Shown: positions 45,945 through 58,515, counted from the stretch's first letter. The stretch is 64,000 bases of DNA from Nicotiana tabacum (GCF_000715075.1 NC_134095.1:62678419-62742418); one strand, 5' to 3'. Program-made: numbers and translations. The notes: generated by a model not told the origin, from the sequence alone.

Positions 45945-46790
45945 TTAAACGAGGGTAAATGGGAAATGGAGGGAAAATGAAATATTTGAGTTTCATTTGA
46001 GATTCCCTCCTCGATGAAGGGACATTGTCCCATATTGGTAGGGGAAGAGATTTTAATGGGTATATAAGCAATTGCTCTTCTTCTAGCTCTTAAAGAGTTG
46101 AGAAGAAGGCAAGCCTCGGGCCGTCGTCGTCGTCGTCGTCGCTCAGCTCGGCTTCGACTTCGGATTTGGTGAAACGATTGATTGATTAATTTTTTGGACC
46201 AAATTTATTTGTTAATAGTAAATATTAACAGAAATAATGTTATTAAATATCCATTTTAATAATAAAATATTAATATTAAATCCATTACTTGGTAATAAAA
46301 ATTTTAGTTATCAAAATAAATAAATATTAAATCCAATTCCATTATTATTTTTCCGTTTTTCAGTTTTGTAACTGAAAATTAACCTCCCTCTTCAATTCTC
46401 CCGGTTTATTGTTGAGTAAATAGCCATTTATGTTATGGTATTTATGCTATGACCATTTTGCATAAACAACCATTCTGAAGAGTTGCACCTCTTCAGTTTT
46501 CAACCCAATATTGGCTATAAATACAAGTCCATTCTCTTAGAATTTCCATACGATTTTTTGAGTTCTCCTCCTTTCTTCTGCATTATTTTATCTTCAAAGA
46601 AAGCAACAGTAAGTGTGATTTGCTACCGAACTTTGTGTTCGCTGAAACACTGAAGTTTGAAGTACCACTATACCAGTGTGTAATTCCTTCTATCCTTGGA
46701 GGAAATAATCCATAACCTTGGGTACTAGGAAGGGATTAAATTCCTTAAGAAAACACTGTGAATTTGGTGGGCTCGGATTAACTTTTGTTT
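45945..46790 (+). mobile_element. LTR-like fragment with two TATA boxes, probably from a retrotransposon
   Basis: GGGACATTGTCCCATATTGG and GGGTATATAAGCAATTGCTC (TATA at 46061-46067), then a (CGT)n run at 46122-46143, then AT-rich sequence. A second promoter-like block GGCTATAAATACAAGTCC lies at 46512-46529, and the block ends near AATTTGGTGGGCTCGG. I recognise the first block as a recurrent Solanaceae retrotransposon sequence but cannot define ends, superfamily or duplication; a copia LTR is a guess. Confidence 0.4.
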
Positions 46791-46855
46791 CTTTATATTT
46801 TCTGTTTATATGTTATTCTATTTTTTTCAGAATTAGTTTACAAATACAGTTTTCG

Positions 46856-46858
<3 letters not shown>

Positions 46859-46946
<88 letters not shown>
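46859..46946. repeat. Long (AT)n microsatellite
   Basis: About 88 bases of perfect AT repeat. The Tyr-Ile open frames it creates on both strands are artefacts. Confidence 0.95.
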
Positions 46947-46948
<2 letters not shown>

Positions 46949-47288
46949 AATTGACCAAAAAAACTTAGAAGTAAGATACATATAACATATCAAAATACAC
47001 CTATATGTAAAAATTCTTTTATACAACTATTAGTTTATTACATAATTTAACACTTCTAAAAGTTGTGTTCATAGATTTTTGTTGATGATTCGTCCTCGAT
47101 CAACTTAATGACCAATTTTCAGTCAACATCATAAGGGGGGTTAACACATGCTCGAGCCATATATATTTCCATGTAAAAACACAAAACACACAAACACACT
47201 TTTTTCATTCTTTCAACTCACACATTTTCTTTATTACATTCTTTGTAACTTCTCCTCCTTCCTCTTTTTCTGCAACTAATTAATTAAC
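46947..47288 (+). promoter_or_regulatory. Upstream region of the small two-exon gene
   Basis: AT-rich, with CATATATATTTCC at 47158-47170 as a candidate TATA element about 120 bases before the ATG, followed by a CT-rich leader (CTTCTCCTCCTTCCTC) and TTAATTAAC before the start codon. Inferred from composition and spacing. Confidence 0.45.
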
Positions 47289-49196
47289 ATGAATGACAAC
47301 ACTACCTTGTGTTATTTCCATCCCAAAGAAGTGGTTATAGGAGTATGTGCTTTGTGCTTAAATGAAAGGCTTCTAGTCTTGGCTTCTAAGCAAGAAAAGA
47401 AGATTAAAACATCAAAGACCAGAGATCAAAACTACTACAGTTTCTTGAGTGCAGAAAAGAAGAACAATGACCATGATCGTCAATCAAGAATTCATTATCT
47501 GCCAAAGATGTTTGCTTTGAGCTCTCTTCTCAGTCGCCTTGACATTAGACATGCCCGCAAAGTCGAAGAGATTATTCATGATGATGCTTCTTCCACTTGC
47601 AGCTATGAAGGTTAGCATTAATTTCTTTTTCCTCCTTTTTTTTTCAATTTAGGAGCCAGAATTTGAAGTTATGAATTTTGATTTTTTCATCTAAATTATA
47701 GCTCATTTTAGTTTTTTATTTTGCAATTAAATATTTATATATTTTTAATAGATTTCTTTTTATATAAATATAAGATTTAAGCAAAAGTTATTGAGTTTGT
47801 CTAAACCCTTAGCTAATATATTATATTCTACTGTTAGGAGGCGAATTCAAAATTTAAATTTGACGAGTTCGAATTTTTAATATCAATACCGCTGAAATCC
47901 TTACATTTTTTTAATTATGGATTCAGAATTTTGTGTTTTTGAAAATTTACTAGTTTTTCAGATTAACATATTTATGCTCTGTGTGAAAAATGTTGGATCA
48001 AATCTATCGCATCCGTCTTCGTCACTACCCATCCTTCGCCCCACCTTTTTTTAATTTTCTTTTTGGAGTAACCCCTTTTCTTGAGAAGTTATGATGTATT
48101 TGAAATATTCAGCCTCTGCTTTATCGTGGTTGTATATATTTGGACATTTATGTGGTAGTATTATTGGGTAAAATAGCTAAATTAATGTGGCCTAAAACCT
48201 TGCTATTACTTTTAAGTTCTGTTTATCTGAAGTCACAACGGCCAGTAATTTTGAGAATTAGGTAACAAATGAATAACTACCACCGAATAAGTGCCATGAC
48301 TTTTTATCATTACTTAAGGGCCTTTTAGTTTTACTTATAGGTATTTTTAATTATAGCGTCCTGTTTTCACAGTTGAGTTTCGAGCAAACTTTCCATACAA
48401 AGTGCATGTAGTTACATAATTATGTGTTACGTAAAACATGCATACAAATTATAGCTACTATACTATTTTTGTTGCGTACTTATAATTAATAATGCTCAAA
48501 TCAAATTAAGTATGACTATTGAGAACTCTTTTTTCTTTTCCTTCTTTCACTTTACCCATTTTTGTTTTGACGACGCTTTTTTATATATGAGGAATAACAA
48601 TGTTTTCCTTAATTTTGTAGACATTTTTCTTCTATTCTGCTTTTTATTGCTTGTATATAATACAACAATGATTATTTCTCTTTACTTCTGTTTTATGTAT
48701 ATTTCCTCCTTTTTTGCTTTTCGTTGATGATGAAAAATTGTGAATGACTTTAGATGCACGTAAATTAACAATAATTAATTGTTTTACACATTGACTTCTC
48801 TATTTTTCTAGTTTCCCTTTTCCTCTTTTTTTTTTTTCTTCTTTTTGAATATAGATTAACTCTAATTTATAACTTTTTGTAGACTCTTTTATATCAATAA
48901 AGTTTGAAAATAATGGAGTTGCCTCATGGGAGAAGGGAGGAGCTGGCACAGTACCAAAGGTGTCACTTAAGCAATGTGACAATATGTCTAATTGGAGCAG
49001 AAGCTCAAGCAAGGAGGGCAGAGGAGGAGCAGTAATAGGGCATGCAAAGCCACGTATGCAGCTTAGGTGGCGGAAGCGGATTGGACACATTTTCCAGCTC
49101 ATCAGATTGAAGAGATCATCCACCACCAAATTAGAAGGAGTGAAGGTGAGACATGGATGGATAAGAACTCTGACAAAGAGAAAGACCAAAGAATGA
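47289..49196 (+). CDS. Unnamed plant protein with N-terminal Cys/His motif, possibly OCTOPUS/DUF740-related
   Basis: Two exons, 47289-47610 and 48883-49196, joined at a phase-1 GT-AG intron. Total 636 bases, 211 residues. The N-terminus CYFHPKEVVIGVCALCLNER has C8-x2-H11 and C20-x2-C23, a small zinc-binding-like motif, followed by LLVLASKQ; similar openings occur in plant DUF740/OCTOPUS-like proteins. Exon 2 starts DSFISIKFENNGVASWEKG, a phrase I recall from a conserved plant-specific family, and it is very basic towards the end (RWRKRIGHIFQLIRLKR, TLTKRKTKE). Ser/Lys-rich middle; no signal peptide or clear membrane span. Function unknown to me. Correct phase and the conserved phrases at both ends support a real gene. 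Confidence 0.8.
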
Positions 49197-50371
49197 TTCA
49201 TAATTCATAAGGTGGTGGCAAAAATTAAACCAAAGGGGCTTGTCCTTAAAAAAAGGTAAAGAAAAAAAGCTACATTTTTTTTTTCCATTTACAAGGTGTG
49301 AATGAATGGAAAATAACTTTTGTGAAGATTGGCTTAGCATTATCATACCATAAAAATTATTTTTTTAGGCTTTCCCTTTTTACTTGTTTGGCATGTATCC
49401 TAAAATAATGAGTGACAACCCCATGTTATAGCCACTTCTTGAATTGTCTACAAAAAAGGGATCCTCAAAACAATTCTCTCCTAGCGTATAGCTCTTGCCA
49501 ACCCATGTTATTGGCCCTTTTTTAAAAGTGAAAATGGCAAAAAGTCCAATCTAAATGCTTCACAAAAGGAAGAAAGAGGGAACAAGGGCCATACCTCTTA
49601 TGCTACTAAGTAACTTGTCCTCTAGTTGTCTTGGTCAGAGCCATCTTCTCTCTTGCTTCCCTTCACTACAATATACTCTGAATTGTAATAATTGACATGA
49701 GCTTTTGCTTTTTTACTTGACAAGACAATTCTTGGAAACTTTATGTAAATTTTTGCTTGGAACAATGACATGCTATTAAGCTATAGTCTCGTTTTAATTT
49801 CTAATCCTATTAATGATCAATATTTCCTTTAATAAATACACCTTGAAAATCCCCCCCTGCCTTTTTCCCCTCCCAATCCCATACCAAAGCCAAGAGTTTT
49901 AATAAGAGGATTCAAGAAAATGTTAAAATGCTAAATCGGAATTTCAAACATACGACCTAAATAATTTTAAACAGTTTTACTACCATGCTAGAAAGCTTCA
50001 ATAGTGATGTATACAAAACTCAACAATTTATCTATACACAAAGAAATTATCTTTACCTACTTGCATAATCCAATATTTTGACTAAGGAATTCAATTAAAT
50101 CCCTTCATGCAAGGGAGCTCCACTCTTGCTCCAAGAGGCACAGTCACATAGAGCAAAGGCACCTTTTTCGTTAGAAAATTATATTATGCATATAGGTTAT
50201 AATTTTTTTATAATACATATATACCAAAAATATATATATTAAACATTAAACATCCTTGATGTCCACGTGCAACCCCATCCCTCAATGGAGTGTGTAATAA
50301 TTAATAGGATATTATAGCTACATATATCTCCATGTGCAAAGCACATAGAGAGGGGTCCTTCCTATTGTGAA
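49197..50371. other. 3' flank of the small gene and intergenic sequence
   Basis: No gene or element recognised. The first few hundred bases may be 3' UTR. The end of this stretch gives the MITE target duplication (ATTGTGAA, 50364-50371). Confidence 0.5.
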
Positions 50372-50777
50372 CAGGGGTGACAAAATGGTTCAAAAAAAAT
50401 AGTTAACCACCCATATTATCCACTAAAAAATGGGTTGGATAATGAACTTTTTAAAAACGGATCAAATATGGATAAGAACCATATTATCCATTTAGAAAGT
50501 GGATAACCAATGAGTAACCAATAGATAACCAATGAGTCTAACTTTTAAATTTGTAAAGCCTCAAATTGGGGGTTCCTCAAGTTAGGGAGACTAAGAATTC
50601 TCCCAAAAGTGATCATATACAAGAAGTTATGGATAATATGGATAACCATATTATCCGCCGGTTAACCCGTTTTTTATCCGTATTAAATATGAGTCGGGTC
50701 AGATAATTGATCCGTTTTTTCATTACTGTTTTCGATCCGAACCATATTCGACCCGCCCCGCCCGTTTGCTACTCCTA
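50372..50777 (-). mobile_element. hAT-type MITE, family copy in minus orientation
   Basis: 406 bases. The left end CAGGGGTGACAAAATGG and right end reading inward TAGGAGTAGCAAACGGGC are imperfect inverted repeats. Flanks ATTGTGAA (50364-50371) and AGTGTGAA (50778-50785) match at 7 of 8 positions. The interior (TCCCAAAAGTGATCATAT, GATAACCATATTATCC) is the reverse complement of the copy at 52567-52960. Confidence 0.8.
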
Positions 50778-50785
50778 AGTGTGAA

Positions 50786-52558
50786 TGCTGTTGGGGCTGG
50801 CGAATAAGCTGCTTGCGGAAATTCTCCCCTATTTGTGTGTTGCATTCTAAGCCAAAAAGGACCATATATTATTATTAGTATTATTATATGAAGGAGGACC
50901 ACCATTAGTATGATGTTGAAAAAAGGAGACCAATGGGGTGGAACAGAAAATGACATCACATCAATCCCAGACTTGCGTAACCACATACCTCTAACTAACT
51001 ATTTATCCTTATTAAATGATATTCTAGTTGAAGAATGAATAATATAAGCTTCTTCTTCCGGTAACAAAAGAAATATTTATTCAATCACATTACATAGTTT
51101 AAACAGAATACAAGTTTTTCGTACATCACTTGAATTTTCGATCGTAAAATATGAATTCTGTTATCTTGAATTTTCGGATGAATTCCATTATTTCATAGCA
51201 AAAATCAATTTTGCTTTTGCAGAGATAATGAAACCTTAGAATTGTGAAGTATCCTTTTGTTTTCCACACTTAATTTTGACGATATATTATGATTTATATA
51301 TGTTCTCTAATTAGGGGTTGGATGGTCAATTAGTATATAAATTATTGGGTTTGGAATAATAATAATAATGTGCCTAGCACCCTTCATGGGTGGAGTAGTC
51401 CTAAACCCCAAACATCTTCTACTCCCATATAACAAAGTGCTCAAGCTCTACGAATTCAAGAAAACATATTTTCTTTAATTTGTTTCAAGATAAATAAGCT
51501 TTATTCGAAAATCCTCAAGTAGATCAAAAGATATATGCAGGTACACTAGATTCATATGACTCATATTGATGCATCTTTCCTTTTGACCTCATGCATCACG
51601 ATTTTACATTAACAACTATAATCCACTATTCATAACTAGTGCGATATAAACTAATAAAATTCCCTCATATAAATACTAAATAATAATTTGTGAATGTTGG
51701 GAAAATAAATAAGTAAAATTACATTATATCAAAGCCTCCCAAGTCCTTGAGATCTAATATGCCCAATAGACACATTTCTTGAAAGTCGATTAGTTAATTG
51801 ATCTCCAACCATTTTCTTCGTACAAATTAAATATACTATGAGCATAACCTAAGGTTAGTTTGCCCTTGTATATTATTTATAAATATCCTAACATTATGTA
51901 CGAAATAAATATTACTAACAGAAGTGTATCCAAGATATCAAGAGGATGAGTGCACTATTACAAAGAGTGAAGGGTTTACTTTTAGGGTTTTTTTCATGAA
52001 CTCATTACATTTAAAATTATAGGTTCAAAATTAATTTTTTGTTATATTAGGCGCGCTTTTAATAATTTTTCATATATATATATATATATATCAAAAAAAT
52101 TGGGTTCAGTTGAATCTATTGCTATATGCTATATCTTCCGATACTGCTATTTTAATATAGACATGCAATTTGATTATACAAAATCAAATTTGAGGATTTT
52201 GAAAGAATAAATTTAAAAAAAAAATACTTAATTAAAACGCAATATAACGAACCCAAACATGCCTATCCCATGGTCGGACCCAATTTCAGAATTGGAAAGG
52301 AAAAAGTACTAAAACAAACGTGAGATTTTAACTTTGGGGCTCAATTCTAAAAAAAAAAAGAAAGGAAATTAAAACACAACAAGATATAATTGTGGGACTT
52401 TAAAACTTGGATTTTACATGTAAATATGCATTTAATAATATGGCATTACAAGATTCTTTAAGCCGGAGTGCATGCATATATATTTAGAACACGGATTCAC
52501 GTGAACCCATACAAAACTCTGTAGATACCCTGATTACCAAGTAGAACAATTAGGAATA
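50786..52558. other. Intergenic between the two related MITEs, no gene seen
   Basis: AT-rich, with a short TATA run at 52074-52091. No coding signal or element assigned. Confidence 0.55.
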
Positions 52559-52566
52559 GACATACA

Positions 52567-52960
52567 TAGGAGTGGCAAATGGGCGGGTCAAATATGATTC
52601 GGGTCAAAAACGGGTAATGAAAAACGGTTAAATTATCCGACTCGACCTGTATTTAATACGGATAGAAAACGGGTAAACCGACGGTAATATGGGTAACCAT
52701 ATTATCCATGACTTCTTACATATGATCACTTTTGGGAGAATTCTTAGTCTCCCTAACTTGAGGACCTCCCAATTTGAGGCTTTACAAATGTAAAAGTTAG
52801 ATCTATTGGTTAGCCATTGGTTATCCATTTTCTAGATGGATAATATGATTCTTATCCATATTAATATTTGACTCGTTTTTAAAAAGTTCATTATCCAACC
52901 CATTTTTAGTAAATAATATGAGTAATTAACTTTTTTCTTTTAACCATTTTGTTACTCCTA
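52567..52960 (+). mobile_element. hAT-type MITE, family copy in plus orientation
   Basis: 394 bases, left end TAGGAGTGGCAAATGGG and right end GTTACTCCTA. Flanks GACATACA (52559-52566) and GACATCCA (52961-52968) match at 7 of 8 positions. Collinear in reverse with 50372-50777, and with the truncated copy at 9743-9902 over its left 160 bases. Confidence 0.82.
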
Positions 52961-52968
52961 GACATCCA

Positions 52969-53394
52969 TATAATACTACAATGTGCACAAGTAAAGAGAA
53001 CACAATTGTTATGTACCATCGTAAAGAAACATACGCTAAAATTTCAATACAGAGGTGTTCTCCACTATACATATATATGGCCCTCCAGGATTCTAGGGTT
53101 TTTGCTATTCCTCCGTCATTCTCTTCATGTGCAAGCAACTGTTTCGGAATATCTCTTTTGATCTGTATAATTGCTTTTCGTGTTGGATCATACTTATAAT
53201 AGTGGACTGAGAATCTTTTTTTGTGTGTGTATATTGAAGAGCTATTACTATAATATCACTATGCATTTGCTTTTCTAATTTTAAAATGTTGAATGAAGAG
53301 AAGAAAATAAACAACGTAGCTACTTATTAAGAAAAGACTTTAAAAGAAAAACTTAACATATATATATAGAGAGAGAAAATTACAACTTGCATCT
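52969..53394. other. Intergenic, nothing assigned
   Basis: Short overlapping open frames on both strands have no recognisable product. Confidence 0.5.
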
Positions 53395-54122
53395 CTTAAG
53401 GCCATCTCCAACGCCAACTGCATTTGCTATAATGCAGTTGGTTTTTGGAGAAATTGGTCTTGATTGCTGCTGCATTTTTGGCTGCAAAATAGGGGATGAA
53501 TAGTGACACTCCACTATTCATCTTCTCCATTACTATTTTCTATTATTTTATTATTTTTTTTATATATACCTAATTATATTTATGTAATATCTTTATAATA
53601 TTAATTTTACATCTTAACTTTGGCGTATAATTTTGATAAATTAATTTTCGTGAATTTATTATTTTTATGTAAAATTGTAAGTTGATTTTAGTTGTAATTG
53701 TACAAAAAATATATAACCATTTCAAAAAATGAGTGCAAATATAAAATATTAGATGTTTCTAAAATTAAAAGGTGCGATATAAAGTATTAGATGTTGCTAA
53801 AATTGAAAAGTGAAAACTGAAAATACATTAAATTAAAATACATAAAAATTAAAACTACGGTAAATAGCATAATAACTTAGTAGGGACCTATATTATTTTC
53901 AAATACACCAAAACCATTATAGTATTGAGTGAATGAGGCCGAGGATTGTTGTGGTTGTGACTGCAGAAACTGTTGACTTCTATTATACATTATTCGTTAT
54001 TGTTCTTGTCGCAAAAATTCACGACGGGTCGGATCGACAATAGAATCCACAAAGATGCTCATTTTGCACTTCATAATGCATTAATAGATCATTTATGAGA
54101 GCATACTAGATGTGAAAGTTGA
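53395..54122 (-). mobile_element. Weak PIF/Harbinger-like relic
   Basis: GGCCATCTCCAAC at 53400 is a common PIF/Harbinger-type terminal sequence in Solanaceae. On the minus strand from 54062 a short frame reads MSIFVDSIVDPTRREFLRQE, then a TAA, then a Gln/Ser-rich stretch (RSQQFLQSQPQQSSASFTQY) to a stop at 53877. Such Gln-rich N-termini resemble accessory proteins of Harbinger elements, but this is a weak resemblance. The opposite terminus was not found. Confidence 0.3.
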
Positions 54123-54260
54123 ATATTTATATAGTATTTGGTCTGAATTTTACCATAATGTAATATATATTTAATTATCTTGTATCTCAATGATTTCACT
54201 TTTATTTGAATTATCCGTTAACATATATAATTTATAATATTTGCTTACAAATTATCTTAT

Positions 54261-56785
54261 TGTCACGACCCCAAATACCCGGTCGTGATGGCGCCTATCA
54301 CATTACTAGGCAAGCCAACCCAAATCATTAATCACAACGAATTTCTTTTATAAAACCATTTTCTAACACGAGTTTAAATCTTAATTTTCATAAGAAATGT
54401 ATAAAACAAATAAAAATGTGCGGAAATCAATAAAACATTAAACCAGCACAACCTAAACATCTGGTGTCACGAGTCTAGAGCCTCTAAATATACGAATATG
54501 ACTGTCTAATACATAACAAGTATAAAATGTGGAAAAACAAGGAAAACAGGAAGAAAGCAGGGCTGCGGACGCCATGCAGTTGCCTTGCAGTCTCCGACAA
54601 ACTCTGACAATGCTGAGGATCCTCACTCTGCTGCTCGGGCACCTGGATATGCACACAAGGTGTAGGGAGTAACGTGAGTACGCCAACTCAGTAAGTAACT
54701 AAAGTAAATAAGGTCTGAAAGCAGTAACGAGCAGTTTAAAAATCATATAGAAGAGTAAAAGACAGAATTTCAAGTCAAACTCAACAGTTATAAAACCAGT
54801 TTCTTCATAAAGCTTCAGTTTCAATTGAAATACTTTGAATTTATTTACTTAGCAGTTTTCAACATAGGCTTATTCTAAAAGAAGAGTGAAATCAACAAAA
54901 TATCATAAATGGGCCCCTCGGGCAAGGTATCACTCATAAATATAGCCTCTCGGGCAAGCCTCTCAGTCACTCGTGAATCAGCTCTCGTTCTCACACTCCG
55001 CACTCAGACTCAACAGTATTTCATAATAGTAATAATCATAATAATCGTTGCGGCGTGCAGCCCGATCCATAGTTTATAGTCGACTACGCTCACTGGGGGT
55101 GTACATACTCCGGAGGGGCTCCTACAGCCCAAACGTCATATCGCTGCGGCGCGTAGCCCAATACAATATATATATCGCTGCGGCGTGCAACCTAATTCAT
55201 ATAACTATTACTGCGGCGTGCAACCCAGTTCATAATATATACATATAATATTGCTGCAACGTGCAGCCCGTTCCATAATATTTATAGTCCTCGCCATTAG
55301 GTCTTCAATCTCTCTCAGTCATTAACCTCACATCCACTCAGGTGTAACAGTAGAAATCAGGGAACTCAGTCCGAACAGTTCTCACATTAAAAAGTAGAGT
55401 GATAAAACCAGTTTAAAACAAAAATTGGCCAAACCCGACCCCGGGCCCACTTCTCAAAACTCGATAAAAATCACATCAACGGAATCCTTATCCTCCCACG
55501 AGTTCATACATACCAAGAATATCAAAATCCGACCACAAATGGCCCCTTAAATCCCTAGATTAAAGCCTCAAGTTTGCAGGCCCTAAAACTCCCCAATTTA
55601 GGCTTCAAATTCCCTAAATTTCATGTTTAATTAGGTAGAAATCACAATAAGATCGAGTATTAAGTCCAAAATTCTTACCTCCAACAAGTTCTCTTTGATT
55701 CCCTCTTCAATCTCTCTCAAAAAGCTCCAAAATCGAGTCAAAAATGGTGAACTTAGGTCAAAACTAGCGAAAATGGCCTTTTAAACATTCTGTCCAACGA
55801 TCAGAAGTCCTTCTTCACGAACGCGGTCAAAGCCTCGCATTCGCGAAGCACAAAAACCATTGACCAAAATTCTCCTACGCGAACGCGAGCACATCATCGC
55901 GAACGCGATACCTGAGCCTCATCAACCATCGCGAACGCGATCAGGCATCCCGCGAACAGAATGCTTCCCATTCCGACTCTTCGCGAATGCGGGACACCCT
56001 CGCGAACGCGAAGGCCAAATCTCCAGCCTCCCTTCCTGACCCTTCGCGATCGCGAGGGTCCACTCGCGAACGCGAAGAACAAAATGCCTGCAAAAGCTGA
56101 AACCAAAATCTGCAACTTTCCTTTAACTTAAAATGGTTCGTTCAACCATCTGAAACTCACCCGAGGCCCTCGGGACCCCAACCAAACATGCCAACAATTT
56201 CCATAACCTCATTCGAACTTGTTCCAACCTTCGGAGCGCCCAAAACAACATCAGAACACCAAAATCACATCGGATTCAAGCCTAAAAATCCCAAAAACTT
56301 CTAAATTCCGCTTTCGATCAAAAAGTCTATCAAACCACGTCCGAATGACCTGAAAGTTTGCACACACATCCCAAATGACACAATGGACCTACTACAACTC
56401 CCAGAATTCCATTACGACCCCTATATCAAAATCTCACCTATCAACCGGAAAACGCCAAAATTCCAATTTCGCCCATTCAAGCCTAAATATACTCCGGACC
56501 TTCAAAACGCATTCGGATCATGATCCTAAGTCCCAAATCACCTCCCGAAGCTATCAGAACCATCAGAACTCATATCCGAGCCCTTTAACACATTAGTCAA
56601 CATCCGATTGACCTTTCCAACTTAAGCTAATTAAAAAGAGGCTAAGTGTCTCAAACCTTAACAAAACCTCTCCGAACCCGAACCAATCAACCCGATAACA
56701 CATAATACAACTAAAAAAAACAATAAGAAGCAGAAATGGGGAAAACGGAGCGGTAACTCATGAAATAACCGGCCAGGTCGTTACA
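54261..56785 (-). repeat. 3' LTR of the chromovirus
   Basis: 2525 bases, from TGTAACGACCTGG (minus, ending at 56785) to GGGGTCGTGACA (54261). Contains a GC-rich minisatellite at 55045-55285 and GCGAACGCGA-type repeats at 55810-56080. The part 54261-55410 matches the 5' LTR closely; the part 55425-56785 has no counterpart in the right LTR. Confidence 0.88.
55045..55285. repeat. Minisatellite in the 3' LTR (GCTGCGGCGTGCAGCCCG units)
   Basis: Units such as GTTGCGGCGTGCAGCCCGAT, GCTGCGGCGCGTAGCCCAAT, GCTGCGGCGTGCAACCTAAT and ACTGCGGCGTGCAACCCAGT alternate with ATA-rich spacers, five units with variable spacing. Each core is partly palindromic. The matching array in the 5' LTR is at 62750-62985. 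Confidence 0.85.
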
Positions 56786-57300
56786 TCCTCTCCCTCTTAA
56801 ACAAACGTTCGTCCTCGAACGAGTCAAGAAATATACCTGAAGCCTCAAATAGGTGAGCATATCTGCTTCGCATCTCCCGCTCGGTCTCACAGGTAGCCTC
56901 TTCCACGGGACGACCTATCCACTGCATTTTCACTAAAGCTTTGACCTCAACTTTCAAACATGACGCTCTAAAATTTCCACTGGCGCCACATCATAAGTCA
57001 AGTCATCATTTAACCGAACCGAGCTAAAATCTAGAACATGAGATGGATCTCCAATATACTTTCGGAGCATGGAAACATGAAATACCGGATGCACACTCGA
57101 CAAGCTGGGTGGCAAAAGCAAGCTCATAAGCCACCTCCCAATCCTTCGAAGCACCTCAAAAGGCCCAATGAACCGAGGTCTCAATTTCCCCTTCTTCCCA
57201 AATCTCATAACACCCTTCACGGGTGAAACCTTCAACAGAACCTTCTCGCCAACCATGTAGGACACATCCCGAACCTTCTTGTTAGCATAACTCTTCTGTC
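56781..57300 (-). pseudogene. Integrase C-terminus and chromodomain of the chromovirus
   Basis: Reads VRDVSYMVGEKVLLKVSPVK, then KGKLRPRFIGPFEVLRRIG (GPF/Y module), HPVFHVSMLRKYIGDPSHV, then VEILERHV, a TGA, and a chromodomain-like end KMQWIGRPVEEATCETEREM with FLDSFEDERLFKRERM. The terminal TAA lies at 56781-56783, inside the 3' LTR, so the last codons read through the polypurine tract. The Trp of the usual EATWE position is Cys here. Confidence 0.8.
56786..56798 (-). other. Polypurine tract of the chromovirus
   Basis: Minus strand AAGAGGGAGAGGA directly before the LTR start TGTAACG. Confidence 0.85.
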
Positions 57301-58515
57301 TTGACTGCGTTGTACGAAGCCTCTACTAAATCACCTTCACCTTGTCTAAAGCATCTTGCACCAAGTCGGTACCCAATAGCCTAGTCTCACTCGGCTCAAA
57401 CCAACCAACTGGAGATCTACACCGCCTCCCATACAAAGCCTCATACGGAGCCATCTGAATACTCGACTGGTAACTGTTGTTATAAGCAAATTCTACGAGC
57501 GGTAGAAACTGATCCCATGCCCCTCCGAAATCAATGACACAAGCACGCAACATGTCCTCCAATATCTTAATAGTGCGCTCGGACTGCCCGTCCGTCTGAG
57601 GGTGAAAAGTTGTGCTCAACTCCACTTGAGTACCCAACTCTCGCTGCACAAACCTCCAAAACTACAAAGTAAACTGAGTGCCCTTATCTGAAATGATGGA
57701 AACTGGGACACCGTGCAAACGAACAATCTCTCAGATATAGATCTCTTCCAACTGCTCTGAAGAATAGGTAGTACATACAGGAATGAAGTACGCAGACTTG
57801 GTCAGCCGATCAACAATCACCCAAATGGCATCAAACTTCTTCAAAGTCCGTGGGAGACCAACTACAAAGTCCATGTTGATCCGCTCCCACTTTTATGCTG
57901 GAATATCCTTCCGCTGAAGCAAGCCACCCGATCTCTGTTGCTCATATTTCACCTGCTGACAATTGAGATACCGAGCCACAAATCCCATAATATCTTTCTT
58001 CATTCTCCTCCACCAATAATGCTGTCTTAGATCCTGATACATCTTCGCGGCACCCGGATGAATGGAATACCACGAGCTATGGGCCTCCTCCAGAATCAAC
58101 TCCCGAAGCCCATCCATATTAGACACACATATCCGGCCCTGCATCCTCAACACCCCATCATCACCAATAGTCACATCTCTGGCATCATCGTGCTGAACTT
58201 TGTTCTTGAGGACAAGCAAATGAGGATCATCATACTGGCGCTCTCTGATGCGATCATATAAGGAAGACCGAGAAATCACACAAGCCAATACCCGACTGGA
58301 CTTCGAAATATCTAACCTCATGAACCGATTGGCCAAGGCTTGAATATCCACTACAAGAGGTCTCTCCCCGACTGGAATATATGCCAAACTCCCCATACTC
58401 ACCGCCTTCCGACTCAAAGCATCAGCTACCACATATGCTTTCCCCGGATGGTACAAAATAGTAATATCATAATCCTTTAGCAACTCCAACCATCTCCGCT
58501 ACCTCAAATTGAGAT
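57301..58515 (-). pseudogene. Chromovirus integrase, broken
   Basis: From 58489: end of RNase H linker (DITILYHPGKAYVVADALSR), then the zinc-binding region HSSWYSIHPGAAKMYQDLR with RYLNCQQVKYEQQRSGGLLQ, where the first of the two Cys residues is Tyr. After a stop near 57894 the core reads INMDFVVGLPRTLKKFDAIW (Asp), ISDKGTQF (Asp), TFHPQTDGQSERTIKILEDM (Glu), FVPL-like FLPLVEFAYNNSYQSSIQMA. Stops also near 57736, 57661 and 57325. The three catalytic acids are present but the frame is not continuous. Confidence 0.88.

Noticed and set aside
46718..47026. Open frames with long Tyr-Ile repeats on both strands
   Set aside because: They are translations of the AT microsatellite at 46859-46946, not proteins.
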